Shown piece by piece: positions 8,192 to 16,831 of a DNA stretch of 64,000 bases. The number at the start of each line of letters is the position of its first letter. Position 1 is the stretch's first letter. Source of the DNA: Halospina denitrificans (lineage in GTDB: Bacteria > Pseudomonadota > Gammaproteobacteria > Pseudomonadales > Oleiphilaceae); the NCBI RefSeq assembly GCF_004364635.1, contig NZ_SOAX01000008.1, forward strand, positions 166,695-230,694, given 5' to 3'. The translations under genes and the position numbers were made by a program. The notes below the pieces were generated by a model. The model ran no database searches. It worked only from the letters and a program-made list of their open reading frames with translations, and was not told the DNA's origin.

Positions 8192-8857
8192 ATGGAAACC
8201 GCAATCAACTTTTTCCAGCAGGGTGGTCCCTTTATGTACCCGATCGCCCTGATCCTGCTGCTCGGCCTTATAATCGTGCTTGAGCGGTTCATCTACCTGC
8301 AGGTGGCTCGGCGACGTAACCGCGTCGCGTTTGAGCAGGGCATCTGGCCATTGCTGAAAAAAGGTGATTTCAAGCAGGCGGCCCAGACCGCACGGGAATC
8401 AGGGGTGGAAATCGGGCTCATGCTTGAGGCCGGGCTGGCCCGTTATCGCAACAACCAGTCCCGGGGGGATGTGGAATACGCCATGGAAGAAGGGCTGATG
8501 GAGGTGCTGCCCCGGCTTGAAAAGCGCACGCCCTACCTGGCCACACTTGCCAATGTGGCAACGCTGCTCGGGCTCCTGGGCACTATCATCGGTCTTATTT
8601 CCGCCTTCACGGCGGTGGCGGACGCGGAGCCTTCAGAGAAGGCGGAGATGCTGTCCCAGAGTATTTCCGTTGCGATGAATACCACGGCTTTCGGACTCAT
8701 GTCTGCGATCCCGCTGCTGCTGGCCCACGCCTACCTGCAGACGCGGACCAACGAGATGGTGGACAGCCTGGAAATGGCGAGCGTCAAGCTGCTGAACCTG
8801 ATTTCGGAGACCGAAACAGGCAGTCAGGCAAGGGGCGGCGCGACAGGCCGGGGGTAA
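8192..8857 (+). CDS. MotA/TolQ/ExbB proton channel family protein
   Basis: 221 aa, the usual ExbB/TolQ size. It has an N-terminal membrane segment (about 13-33), a cytoplasmic region, and two further membrane segments (about 113-140 and 160-185). The family signature is clear in the second: LATLANVATLLGLLGTIIGL and the following NTTAFGLMSAIPLLL. With ExbD proteins it would form an inner-membrane proton channel that turns proton flow into movement of a periplasmic partner. I placed the start at ATG 8192, 3 bp after TGGAG; an upstream TTG is less likely. It is followed after 4 bp by the first exbD. Confidence 0.9.
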   Translation: METAINFFQQGGPFMYPIALILLLGLIIVLERFIYLQVARRRNRVAFEQGIWPLLKKGDFKQAAQTARESGVEIGLMLEAGLARYRNNQSRGDVEYAMEEGLMEVLPRLEKRTPYLATLANVATLLGLLGTIIGLISAFTAVADAEPSEKAEMLSQSISVAMNTTAFGLMSAIPLLLAHAYLQTRTNEMVDSLEMASVKLLNLISETETGSQARGGATGRG

Positions 8858-8861
8858 CCGT

Positions 8862-9380
8862 ATGAGACGGCGACACCGTAAACAGACCTCGGAAGTGGAT
8901 CTGAATATCACGCCCTTTCTCAACCTGATGATTGTGCTGGTGCCGGTACTGCTTCTGAGCATGGTTTTCACGCAGACGCGAATCATGGAGCTGAGTTTTT
9001 CCGACTCCGACGGGGCGGCCGCCCTCGAGGATCAGGAAGACCTGTCGCTCTACGTGGTTCTGCGCGATGGAACCCTCGAAGTGGGAGATAGTAAACGGGG
9101 CCCGCTGAAGCGCTTCGACCCGGTCAGCGGCGGCGACCCGGATTTTGAGGCCATGCGCGAGCTGCTTCGCGAGATCAAGAAGCGGTTCCCGGACAAGCGC
9201 GATATCCGATTGCTGGCAAGCCCCGGCACGAACTACCAGACACTGGTGAGCGCCATGGATCATATCCGCGGGTATCCGGAGGTGGTTGCGGCGAATGTGG
9301 TGACGGCCGAGCTCTTCCCGGATATCGCCCTTGGCGATGCACCGTCGCGTAGCGGCGACAGCAATGGAGAGGGCTCATGA
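8862..9380 (+). CDS. ExbD/TolR-family protein lacking the membrane aspartate
   Basis: 172 aa: short basic cytoplasmic N-terminus, one membrane helix (about 18-37), periplasmic domain. ExbD/TolR proteins carry a proton-relay Asp at the start of the helix, in a motif like VTPFIDVM. Here the motif reads NITPFLNLM, so residue 21 is Asn (codon AAC at 8922-8924). The protein presumably cannot relay protons itself and depends on the second ExbD. The periplasmic part ends with a poorly conserved Ser/Gly tail. Its stop overlaps the second exbD by ATGA, suggesting the two are made in equal amounts as a heteromer. This is directly visible in the sequence; the effect is inferred. Confidence 0.85.
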   Translation: MRRRHRKQTSEVDLNITPFLNLMIVLVPVLLLSMVFTQTRIMELSFSDSDGAAALEDQEDLSLYVVLRDGTLEVGDSKRGPLKRFDPVSGGDPDFEAMRELLREIKKRFPDKRDIRLLASPGTNYQTLVSAMDHIRGYPEVVAANVVTAELFPDIALGDAPSRSGDSNGEGS

Positions 9381-9880
9381 AGGAATCACGCAGGGCCCGC
9401 CGCATGCAGCGCCACTACCGGCGCATGAGCAAGCCGGGTGGCCTGAATCTCACGGCGCTGATGGATATCTTCACCATCCTGGTGTTCTTTCTCATGGTGA
9501 ATTCCTCGGATGTCCGTGTACTGCAGCAGGAGAAGGACATCACCCTGCCTGAGTCCAGGGCCGATACGGTGCCGGAGGACGTGCTGCGCGTTGTTGTGGC
9601 GGGTGGCAGTATCCTGATCAGCGGTCGCGAAGTTGCGCAGGTTACCGGTGATGCCTGGCCCAGCGATGATGAGGAGCGGGTCGAGGGGCTCTACGAAGCC
9701 CTGTCACAGCGTGTTGGCGATCGGGAAGTGCCCGAGAGGGGGCTGCCCGCGATGATCGTCGCCGACCGTGATATGGAATATGCCGTGCTGCGCCCGATCA
9801 TGCGCACTGCCGTGGAAGCGGGGTTCCGCCAGCTTCATCTCGCTGTGGAGAAACAACCAGGGGAGGCGACTGGTGAGTAG
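9377..9880 (+). CDS. ExbD/TolR-family protein with intact membrane aspartate
   Basis: 167 aa with a strongly basic N-terminus and one membrane helix (about 25-45). Its helix motif NLTALMDIFTILVFFL keeps the key Asp (D30), in contrast to the first ExbD. The periplasmic domain has the usual TolR-like pattern ending PAMIVADRDMEYAVLRPIM and a regularly spaced FRQLHLAVEK. It overlaps both neighbours: ATGA with the first exbD and 8 bp with the TonB/AgmX-like gene. Together with ExbB it is expected to be the proton-conducting half of the motor. Confidence 0.88.
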   Translation: MKESRRARRMQRHYRRMSKPGGLNLTALMDIFTILVFFLMVNSSDVRVLQQEKDITLPESRADTVPEDVLRVVVAGGSILISGREVAQVTGDAWPSDDEERVEGLYEALSQRVGDREVPERGLPAMIVADRDMEYAVLRPIMRTAVEAGFRQLHLAVEKQPGEATGE

Positions 9881-10775
9881 AGAAGACTCCTCCGGACTCC
9901 CCTGGGGCGGCAGTGGTACCGAGGATCGCCTGCTGGGGCTGATTACGCTGGTACTCCTGGTGTTCTTCCTGCCGGTGGCGGTTCTGATTCCGATGCTGGA
10001 CGTACCCGAGCCCACTCCGGAAGAGCGTGAAGAGGTTCCGCCGCAGATGGCCCGGATGGTGGATGAGCCCGAACCCGTGGAGCCCGAGGAACCCGAGCCT
10101 GAACCGGAGCAGGAGGCGCCCGAGCCCGCTGAAGAGCCTGAACCGGAACCCGAGCCACAGCCCGAGCCGGACCCCGAGGCCGTGGAGGAAGCGCGGGAAG
10201 TTGCGAGCGAGTCGGGTCTTGTGGGGATGAAGGACCAGCTTTCCGACCTTCGGGAGCTGGCGGATTCCGGACCGACCGAGCTGCGCTCCCCGGACGCCGA
10301 GGCGGCGGCCTCCGATGACTCGGCCCAATCGTCGGGGCCGGACCGGGAAGAGGTGCTGGCGGATTCCGGCGGTGCCGAAACCCTGTCAGAGGGGCAAACG
10401 GAAGAGGGCGAACTTGCCCGTCGCGAGGCGCGGGAACTTGAAGGGGGACAACAGGCGTCCCAGCAGGCTGAGACCGAGCCGGATGAACGTCCCATGGCGA
10501 ATATCCGCGAAACCTTCGAGAACAACAAATCGGCCCTGTTCTCCATCTACAACCGCGCCCGCCGCCGCAACCCGCTGCTGGAAGGCGAACTGGTCCTGGA
10601 GCTTCGCATCGCCCCGAACGGGCGCGTTAACGACGTCAGCATCGTCGACTCGGAGCTGGAAAACTCGGACCTGGAGCAGCGAATCGTCCAGCGAGTCACC
10701 CTGTTCAACTTCGGCGCGATGGACGTTCCCGAACGAACAGTCCGCTTCCCCGTGGATTTTGCACCACCCTCCTGA
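9873..10775 (+). CDS. TonB-like protein with AgmX/PglI-type C-terminal domain
   Basis: 300 aa from GTG 9873, which overlaps the exbD stop (GTGAGTAG) and has GGGGAGG upstream. Order: cytoplasmic N-terminus, one membrane helix (about 20-40), a Pro/Glu-rich linker (about 45-105), a charged region, and a C-terminal domain (about 215-300) with FENNKSALFSIYNRARRR, LELRIAPNGRVNDVSIV and a final VRFPVDF strand. This last domain resembles the AgmX/PglI C-terminal (TonB-related) domain of Myxococcus gliding proteins and gammaproteobacterial relatives. It would reach across the periplasm and transmit force from ExbB/ExbD. The outer-membrane partner is unknown. Confidence 0.8.
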   Translation: MSREDSSGLPWGGSGTEDRLLGLITLVLLVFFLPVAVLIPMLDVPEPTPEEREEVPPQMARMVDEPEPVEPEEPEPEPEQEAPEPAEEPEPEPEPQPEPDPEAVEEAREVASESGLVGMKDQLSDLRELADSGPTELRSPDAEAAASDDSAQSSGPDREEVLADSGGAETLSEGQTEEGELARREARELEGGQQASQQAETEPDERPMANIRETFENNKSALFSIYNRARRRNPLLEGELVLELRIAPNGRVNDVSIVDSELENSDLEQRIVQRVTLFNFGAMDVPERTVRFPVDFAPPS

Positions 10776-10806
10776 CAGTGCTGTCTCGCGCACTGCCGGA
10801 GGGAGA

Positions 10807-11553
10807 TCAGGCAACCTGCTGTTCGTGCCCCTCGTCGGTGACCGGTGACTCACCGTTAAGGTCGGTCAGGTGTTGAATCATCAATGCCCGGCAACGGGCC
10901 ATCAGATCCGGCACATCCTTTATGCCCAGATGTTCAGTGGGAATGGGCGGCAGGACCCGGACGGTGACTGTGTGCGGACCATGGGGGCTCTGCTCATAAG
11001 CTTTCAGATAATCGCTAAAGCAGATCAGCGTGATCGGTGCCCCAGTCATCACCGCCGTCTGAAAGGCACCCTTGCGAAAGGGCAGGAGACCCCGTCCCCG
11101 GCTGCGCGTGCCCTCCGGCAGGATCCACACCGACTGCCCCCGGCAAGCAATCGCCTGGTTCGCCGCGTTCATCGCCGTCATCGCCTTCTGCCGATGACGC
11201 CTTTGAATCAACACGTTGCCACCCAGCCAGAAAATCTGCCCGAAAAACGGAATCCACCCCAGACTCTTCTTACCCACCACCACCGCATTCTCCGGCGTGA
11301 TCTGCCCATAGAAATACAGATCCAGATTGGACTGATGATTCGCCACCATCACATGCGGCCGCTCCGCCGGCATATGCTGCCAACCCTCCAGGCGCACACG
11401 TGTATTCAGAACCCTAAGTCCACCCCAGGCGTACATACGTGCGCAGGCCTTGTTGTTACCACGGTGAAAGGGCCGGGCTACACAAAGGATAAACCCGGCA
11501 AAAGTAGCCGGAACAGCAGCTATAAAAAGCCCGATTTTCTGAGCCCAGTTCAT
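10807..11553 (-). CDS. 1-acyl-sn-glycerol-3-phosphate acyltransferase family protein
   Basis: 248 aa, PlsC/LPLAT family. An N-terminal membrane helix precedes the acyltransferase motifs: NHQSNLD (NHx4D, catalytic His/Asp), a FWLGGNVLI block and EGTRSRG (acyl-acceptor phosphate binding). The reaction would be transfer of an acyl chain to lysophosphatidic acid at the inner membrane; some relatives acylate other lysolipids, so the symbol plsC is not certain. I chose ATG 11553, behind GAGGGTGTC, over an upstream GTG. The gene converges with the AgmX-like gene and is separated from the upstream HAD gene by hairpin repeat copy 1. Confidence 0.85.
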   Translation of the reverse strand: MNWAQKIGLFIAAVPATFAGFILCVARPFHRGNNKACARMYAWGGLRVLNTRVRLEGWQHMPAERPHVMVANHQSNLDLYFYGQITPENAVVVGKKSLGWIPFFGQIFWLGGNVLIQRRHRQKAMTAMNAANQAIACRGQSVWILPEGTRSRGRGLLPFRKGAFQTAVMTGAPITLICFSDYLKAYEQSPHGPHTVTVRVLPPIPTEHLGIKDVPDLMARCRALMIQHLTDLNGESPVTDEGHEQQVA

Positions 11554-11665
11554 GACACCCTCGCACACTTGTTTGTGATTTCAGTGTACGACTGTTCCGG
11601 TTTTTGGTCACGAAGGTTATTGTGCAGGTATGTAACAAACCTGGATTGACTACTGCACGAAGGGA

Positions 11666-11776
11666 GAGCGTTGGCGGGGATGGCTTTCCGGGAATCTCCG
11701 GAGCCATGGATGGCGGAGGGAAGCGTACAGGGATGTATTCACAGCGTTTCCCGGAAAGCCATCCCCGCCAACGCTC
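11666..11776. repeat. Long hairpin repeat, copy 1
   Basis: A perfect 28-bp inverted repeat (arms 11666-11693 and 11749-11776) around a 55-nt core. Within the core lie an imperfect hairpin (11696-11718, loop ATGGAT) and a second hairpin with stem TACA/TGTA (11726-11737, loop GGGA). The core matches copies at 15.2 and 18.5 kb; the outer arm beyond the last GGGA/TCCC does not. It lies in the 250-bp gap between the HAD gene and the acyltransferase gene, both minus strand. No T-run follows the stem. Could be a transcript-end element, a REP-like element or a protein-binding site; function unknown. Confidence 0.9.
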
Positions 11777-11803
11777 GGGAGGCAGGGATAATAGCTTTAG
11801 GAA

Positions 11804-13480
11804 TCACTCCATACAGGCCAGAACCAACGCCCAGAACTCCGAGAAATCATTAACAACAACATCCGGCTTATACGGATACTTCTCATTCCCCGGAAAAATC
11901 GTATTCAGCCATCGCAGATCCCACTGCGCCCCGTTGAAGAAAACCGCCGTCTGCCCGGCCCGCGCCGCCGCAATCACATCCGTGGTACTGTCCCCCACAT
12001 ACCAGATGCCCCCATCCGACGACTCCCCAAGCCGCTCCGCCGCCAACAGCAACTGGTCCGGATGCGGCTTGCGCTGTGACACATCATCCCCGCAGATTGT
12101 CAGCTCAAAAAACCCGCTCCAGTCATCACCGTCCACCCGCCTGAGCTCCTCCTCGAAAAACTCCCGGTCCCGGTTGGTGATCACCCCGAGCCTCAAGGGC
12201 AGACGATTGAGCGCCACAAGCAGGTTGCGGACCTGCGGCTCGAAGGCCTTGGCTGTGCCGAAGTGTTTCCGGTAGTGATGGGTGAACACCTCATGGGCCC
12301 GCGCCTTCGCCTCGGCATCCTCCCCGAAAAGCACCTCGAAGATGTCCGTGCGCGATATCTTGCGGTCCGCGCGCACCTTCGGGTGAAGCTGGGCATGATC
12401 GCGCACATACTCCACCAGCCGGGCGTCTTCCGGGGAGCGGGCTTCTTCCGGTTCAATGACGTTGTCCATCAGGCCCATCCCCTTGAGTTCCGGAAGCATG
12501 TCATCCACGGCGTGGTACATGGCATCCAGCGTATCCACCAGCGTCGCATGCCAGTCGAAAAGGAGGGTTCGGGGGCGTGCCAGATTGACCACCGAGGGGT
12601 GCCAGTCGGGCTCAATGCGCGGCTCGGGTGGTTTGGGCCCAGGGTAGGGGGCTGGCCGGTTGTCCGCGAGTGCACTTTGTGCGCCGGAACCCTCGGGCAG
12701 TGCGGCGTCAATGAGGTCGGTAAGTTCCTCGAAGGAGGCCGCAATGGCATCCGGCCGGTGGTCCGGGTCTCCGGCGAATCGCCGCTCAATGTAGCTCGGC
12801 TCCCACTGCCCGCCATTGAAGAACACCGCCGTAACCGGGGCATTCTTGCCGGTGACCATATCCACCGTACTGTCACCCACGTACCAGACGTTGGGGCCCG
12901 CCTCCAGTCCTGCAGCGTGAGCCGCATTCAGGAGCACTTCCGGGTCAGGCTTGTAGGCAGTGACGTCTCCGGCACAGATGGTCACGTTAAAGAGGGACTG
13001 CCAGCGCCCCCCGTCGACAATCTCCAGTTCATGATCCAGGAATTCCCGGTTGCGGTTGGTGGCCACGCCCAACTGGATGCCGGCCGCACGAATCGCGCCC
13101 AGATACTCCGCCAGGCCATCCTGGAAAGGCTTAACCTCCCCGAAATGGCGGCGGTAACAGGCGTTGTAGGCTTCGTGGGCAACCTGCTTGGCGTCGGTAT
13201 TGTCACCGAAAATGGCATTGAAGATGTCCGTGCGCGAGACGCGGCGCTCGGCCAGGATCTGTGGATGCAGGCGGCGGAAGATGCGGATGTAGCGTACGAG
13301 CTTGGCGTCGTCCGCGGTCTTGCACTCACTTTCCGGGAGAAGCTCCTCGACCAGCCCCAGGTCCTCGAGCTGGGGCAGCATCTCCTCCATGGCAGAGAAC
13401 ATGGCGTCATGGGTATCCACCAGTGTTCCGTGCCAGTCGAACAGGATCAGGTGAGGCGTTGCGAGCCGTGGTTCCGCCAT
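11804..13480 (-). CDS. Tandem-duplicated HAD-family hydrolase-like protein
   Basis: 558 aa made of two homologous HAD domains (about 10-255 and 303-558), an internal duplication visible as repeated RTDIF, GDST and VFFNG blocks. Each has motif I (FDWHGTLVD at 14-22, FDWHATLVD at 308-316), a TNR-type motif II, a Lys in YKPDP or RKPHP (motif III) and GDSTVD/GDSTTD (motif IV). In both motif I copies, the second acidic residue of the usual DxD is His (DWH), so the standard phosphatase general acid is missing. Substrate unknown. I placed the start at 13480, 10 bp after the ettA stop, since the frame upstream overlaps ettA. It is probably co-transcribed with ettA. Confidence 0.8.
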   Translation of the reverse strand: MAEPRLATPHLILFDWHGTLVDTHDAMFSAMEEMLPQLEDLGLVEELLPESECKTADDAKLVRYIRIFRRLHPQILAERRVSRTDIFNAIFGDNTDAKQVAHEAYNACYRRHFGEVKPFQDGLAEYLGAIRAAGIQLGVATNRNREFLDHELEIVDGGRWQSLFNVTICAGDVTAYKPDPEVLLNAAHAAGLEAGPNVWYVGDSTVDMVTGKNAPVTAVFFNGGQWEPSYIERRFAGDPDHRPDAIAASFEELTDLIDAALPEGSGAQSALADNRPAPYPGPKPPEPRIEPDWHPSVVNLARPRTLLFDWHATLVDTLDAMYHAVDDMLPELKGMGLMDNVIEPEEARSPEDARLVEYVRDHAQLHPKVRADRKISRTDIFEVLFGEDAEAKARAHEVFTHHYRKHFGTAKAFEPQVRNLLVALNRLPLRLGVITNRDREFFEEELRRVDGDDWSGFFELTICGDDVSQRKPHPDQLLLAAERLGESSDGGIWYVGDSTTDVIAAARAGQTAVFFNGAQWDLRWLNTIFPGNEKYPYKPDVVVNDFSEFWALVLACME

Positions 13481-13490
13481 GGAAACCGCC

Positions 13491-15152
13491 TCAGGCGAGT
13501 TTCTTGTGCTTGACCCGCTTGGGCACCCAGGCATCATCGCCCTTGCGGGACCGGAGGTCGGCATCGTACTCGGAGAAGTTGCCCTCGAAGAAGATCACCT
13601 CGCTGTCGCCTTCGTAAGCCAGGATGTGGGTCGCGACGCGATCAAGGAACCAGCGGTCGTGTGAGATCACGATGGCGCAGCCCGGGAACGCCAACAGCGC
13701 TTCCTCGAGAGCACGCAGTGTTTCCACGTCCAGGTCGTTGGTGGGCTCGTCCATAAGCAGCACGTTGCCGCCCTCCTGCAGGAGCTTGGCCAGATGGATC
13801 CGGTTGCGCTCACCGCCTGAGAGTTCCTTGATGCGCTTCTGCTGTTCCGCGCCCTTGAAGTTGAACCGGCCCACATAGGCGCGGGACTGGGTCTGGTATT
13901 GGCCAACCTGGATGATGTCCTGGCCGCCGCTGATTTCTTCCCAGACGGTGTTGTCCTCGTTCAGTTCCCGCATCTGGTCCACGTAGGCCAGCTGCACGGA
14001 TTCGCCGACGCGGATCTCGCCCTCATCCGGGGTTTCAGAGCCGATGATCATGCGGAAAAGTGTCGATTTACCCGCGCCGTTGCCACCGATGACGCCCACG
14101 ATGCTGGTCGGTGGGATGTTGAACGTCAGGTTTTCAAACAACACCGTGTCACCGTAGCTTTTGGTGACATTGTCCACTTCAATAACCTTGTCCCCCAGCC
14201 TTGGCCCCGGCGGGATGTACAGCTCGTTGGTCTCATTGCGCTTCTGGAATTCCTGGGAATTGAGCTCTTCGAAGCGCTTGAGTCGGGCTTTGTTCTTGGT
14301 CTGCTGGCCCTTGGCATTGCTGCGCACCCACTCCAGCTCCTGCTGAACCGCCTTGCGGTGTGAGGATTCCTGGCGGGCCTCCTGTTCCAGGCGCTTTTCC
14401 TTGTGCTCCAGCCACTGGCTGTAGTTGCCCTGGAAGGGGATGCCCTGGCCACGGTCAAGCTCCAGGATCCAGCCGGCGACGTTGTCCAGGAAGTAGCGGT
14501 CGTGAGTAATGGCAACCACGGTGCCGCTGTAGTCGTGCAGGAAACGCTCCAGCCAGCCCACGCTTTCAGCGTCCAGGTGGTTGGTGGGCTCGTCCAGCAG
14601 CAGCATGTCCGGCGTGGACAGCAGCAGGCGGCACAGGGCCACTCGGCGGCGTTCGCCCCCGGAAAGGTGTTCCACGCTGGCGTCCCAGGGCGGCAGTCGC
14701 AGGGCGTCGGCCGCCACTTCCATACGGCGCTCAATGTCATGGCCCTCTGAAGCCTGGATGAAGTTCTCCAGTTCTCCCTGCTCCTTCGCCAGGGCATCAA
14801 AGTCCGCATCCGGTTCCGCGTAGGCGGCATAGATCTCGTCGAGCCGCGCCAGCGCCTTGTTAACGCCTTCCACGGATTCCTCGACGATCTCCTTCACGGT
14901 CTTGCTCGGATCCAGCTCAGGCTCCTGGGGCAGGTAGCCGATATTGAGTCCCGGCAACGGCCGTGCCTCACCGACGTAATCCGTTTCCACCCCAGCCATG
15001 ATCCGCAGCAGTGTGGACTTACCCGCGCCGTTCAACCCCAGGACGCCGATCTTGGCCCCGGGAAAGAAGCTGAGATTGATGTCTTTTAGGATTTCCTTCT
15101 TGGGGGGAACGACCTTGCCGAGGCCGTTCATGGTGAATACGTACTGAGCCAT
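13491..15152 (-). CDS. ettA: Energy-dependent translational throttle protein EttA (ABC-F)
   Basis: 553 aa, close to the E. coli length. It is an ABC-F ATPase without membrane segments. Two nucleotide-binding domains are seen: Walker A GLNGAGKST (39-47) with signature LSGGERRRVALCRLLL, and GGNGAGKST with LSGGERNRIHLAKLL. The linker between them contains the long charged helices typical of the family, and an arm domain lies in the first ABC cassette (around 95-140). EttA binds the ribosomal E site and gates early elongation according to the ATP/ADP ratio. The gene is minus-strand and upstream of the HAD gene by 10 bp. Hairpin repeat copy 2 lies before its start. Confidence 0.95.
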   Translation of the reverse strand: MAQYVFTMNGLGKVVPPKKEILKDINLSFFPGAKIGVLGLNGAGKSTLLRIMAGVETDYVGEARPLPGLNIGYLPQEPELDPSKTVKEIVEESVEGVNKALARLDEIYAAYAEPDADFDALAKEQGELENFIQASEGHDIERRMEVAADALRLPPWDASVEHLSGGERRRVALCRLLLSTPDMLLLDEPTNHLDAESVGWLERFLHDYSGTVVAITHDRYFLDNVAGWILELDRGQGIPFQGNYSQWLEHKEKRLEQEARQESSHRKAVQQELEWVRSNAKGQQTKNKARLKRFEELNSQEFQKRNETNELYIPPGPRLGDKVIEVDNVTKSYGDTVLFENLTFNIPPTSIVGVIGGNGAGKSTLFRMIIGSETPDEGEIRVGESVQLAYVDQMRELNEDNTVWEEISGGQDIIQVGQYQTQSRAYVGRFNFKGAEQQKRIKELSGGERNRIHLAKLLQEGGNVLLMDEPTNDLDVETLRALEEALLAFPGCAIVISHDRWFLDRVATHILAYEGDSEVIFFEGNFSEYDADLRSRKGDDAWVPKRVKHKKLA

Positions 15153-15176
15153 GGAATCTCCGCGTTAATGAGGCTT

Positions 15177-15302
15177 ACTCGTAATCTGAGGCGGGGAAGC
15201 GGGGAGGGTCTCCCGGGAAGCTCTTTCGCCATGGATGGCGAAAGCGCAGCGTCCAGGGATGGATTCATAGCGATTCCCGGGAGACCCTCCCCGCTTCCCC
15301 GC
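15177..15302. repeat. Long hairpin repeat, copy 2
   Basis: A perfect 28-bp inverted repeat (15191-15218 with 15275-15302) around a 56-nt core. The inner hairpins are CTTTCGCC/GGCGAAAG with loop ATGGAT (15223-15244) and TCCA/TGGA with loop GGGA (15252-15263); the latter differs from copies 1 and 3 (TACA/TGTA) by a paired, compensatory change. The nine bases ACTCGTAAT at 15177-15185, 5 nt before the arm, recur in the same place at copy 3. It lies between the divergent ettA and glyA genes, so it is not positioned as a simple terminator of either. Confidence 0.9.
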
Positions 15303-15535
15303 GCACCCTGTGCCTAAGATGTTCGTACAGTAACCAATAGCGGTTTTTGAGGCAATAAAAGTCCCGTCTGGCGCGGGTTTGCGCCCGGTTTCCGGATGCA
15401 GGATGCTATTCGGCCGCTCTTTCGGTAGAATAGCCCAACCTTTTCGATCTGACCCCGAAAGTTCATCATCCGACCATTTTACTGGCAGGACGTTCCTCGG
15501 GGTGCGTCTGTTTGCCAGCACACAAGAGGCTGACA
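15303..15535 (+). other. glyA upstream region, weak promoter evidence only
   Basis: 233 bp between hairpin repeat copy 2 and glyA. A TAGAAT at 15426-15431 would serve as a -10 box, but I find no convincing -35 at the right distance. No PurR-type palindrome and no glycine-riboswitch-like tandem structure was recognised by eye. CAAGAGGC before the glyA ATG is the ribosome-binding site. Confidence 0.3.
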
Positions 15536-16795
15536 ATGTTTAAGAAAGATATGACCATCGCCGGTTACGACGACGAGATCTGGAACGCCATGGAGGCGGA
15601 AGTCAAGCGCCAGGAAGAGCATATCGAGCTGATCGCGTCCGAGAACTACACCAGCCCGCGCGTTATGGAAGCGCAGGGTTCGGCGCTGACCAACAAGTAC
15701 GCCGAAGGCTACCCGGGTAAGCGCTACTACGGCGGCTGTGAGCATGTCGATGTGGTTGAGAGCATTGCCATTGAGCGCGCCAAGAAGCTCTTCGGCGCCG
15801 ATTACGCCAACGTCCAGCCACACTCCGGCTCCTCTGCCAACAATGCCGTCTACATGGCGCTGATGAAGCCCGGTGAGACGGTCCTGGGCATGAGCTTGGA
15901 CGCCGGTGGGCACCTGACCCACGGCGCCAAGGTCAACTTCTCCGGCAAGATCTACAACTCGGTCCAGTACGGCCTGGATGAGGAAACCGGCCTGCTGGAC
16001 TACGACGAGATCGAGCGGCTCGCCGTTGAGCACAAGCCGAAGGTGGTTCTCGCTGGCTTCTCCGCCTACTCCCAGGAACTGGACTTCAAGCGCTTCCGCG
16101 AGATCGCGGACAAGGTGGGCGCCTACCTGTTCGTGGACATGGCGCACTTCGCCGGCCTGGTTGCTGCCGGCGTCTATCCGAGTCCGATCCCCTATGCCGA
16201 TGTTGTAACAACGACCACGCATAAGACTCTGCGTGGCCCGCGTAGCGGCCTGATTCTTGCGAAGGGGGCTGGCGAGGATCTGCAGAAGAAACTGAACTCG
16301 GCGGTCTTCCCCGGAAGCCAGGGCGGCCCCCTGATGCACGCCATCGCCGGCAAGGCGGTGTGCTTCAAGGAAGCCATGCAGGACGACTTCAAGGAATACC
16401 AGCAGCGCGTGGTCAAGAACGCCCAGGCCATGGCCGAGGTGTTCCAGAAGCGCGGCTTCGATATCATCTCCGGTGGCACCAAGAACCATCTCTTCCTGCT
16501 GAGCCTGATCAAGCAGGACATCACCGGCAAGGACGCGGACGCCGCGTTGGGCCGTGCCAACATCACGGTCAACAAGAACGCCGTGCCCAACGATCCACGC
16601 TCGCCCTTTGTCACGTCCGGGCTGCGTATCGGTACACCGGCCATGACCACGCGTGGTTTCGGCGAATCCGAGGCACGGGACCTGGCCGGCTGGATGTGTG
16701 ATATCCTTGATGACCTTGAAAATGAAGACACCATTGAGCGGGTCCGCAAGGACGTTCAGGAGCTGTGCCGGAAATTCCCGGTCTACGCTGACTGA
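15536..16795 (+). CDS. glyA: Serine hydroxymethyltransferase
   Basis: 419 aa, the standard length. It converts serine and tetrahydrofolate to glycine and 5,10-methylene-THF, the main source of one-carbon units. The N-terminal [16 protein letters not shown] is typical and fixes the start at ATG 15536, behind GAGGC. The PLP-binding lysine is K230 in [14 protein letters not shown], and the SENYTSPRV and GKRYYGGCE substrate loops are present. It leads a run of plus-strand genes (nrdR, ribD, ...), a common order in gammaproteobacteria. Confidence 0.98.
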   Translation: MFKKDMTIAGYDDEIWNAMEAEVKRQEEHIELIASENYTSPRVMEAQGSALTNKYAEGYPGKRYYGGCEHVDVVESIAIERAKKLFGADYANVQPHSGSSANNAVYMALMKPGETVLGMSLDAGGHLTHGAKVNFSGKIYNSVQYGLDEETGLLDYDEIERLAVEHKPKVVLAGFSAYSQELDFKRFREIADKVGAYLFVDMAHFAGLVAAGVYPSPIPYADVVTTTTHKTLRGPRSGLILAKGAGEDLQKKLNSAVFPGSQGGPLMHAIAGKAVCFKEAMQDDFKEYQQRVVKNAQAMAEVFQKRGFDIISGGTKNHLFLLSLIKQDITGKDADAALGRANITVNKNAVPNDPRSPFVTSGLRIGTPAMTTRGFGESEARDLAGWMCDILDDLENEDTIERVRKDVQELCRKFPVYAD

Positions 16796-16831
16796 TCCCC
16801 TGAAGCCCGCTCTCCGGAGGGACATGTAACC

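Noticed and set aside
10776..10795. CAGTGC/GCACTG hairpin after the AgmX-like gene as terminator
   Set aside because: Only 6 bp and no T-run; possible but too weak to call.
11666..11776. Hairpin repeats as integron attC sites
   Set aside because: No RYYYAAC/GTTRRRY core sites, no integrase gene, and neighbouring genes are fixed housekeeping genes, not cassettes.
11666..11776. Hairpin repeats as simple Rho-independent terminators
   Set aside because: None has a T-run after the stem, one lies between divergent genes, and one lies inside an operon.
15165..15536. Open frame on the minus strand through hairpin repeat copy 2
   Set aside because: Its similarity to the frame through copy 3 comes from the shared repeat core, not from a gene. 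It has no ribosome site and overlaps the glyA leader.
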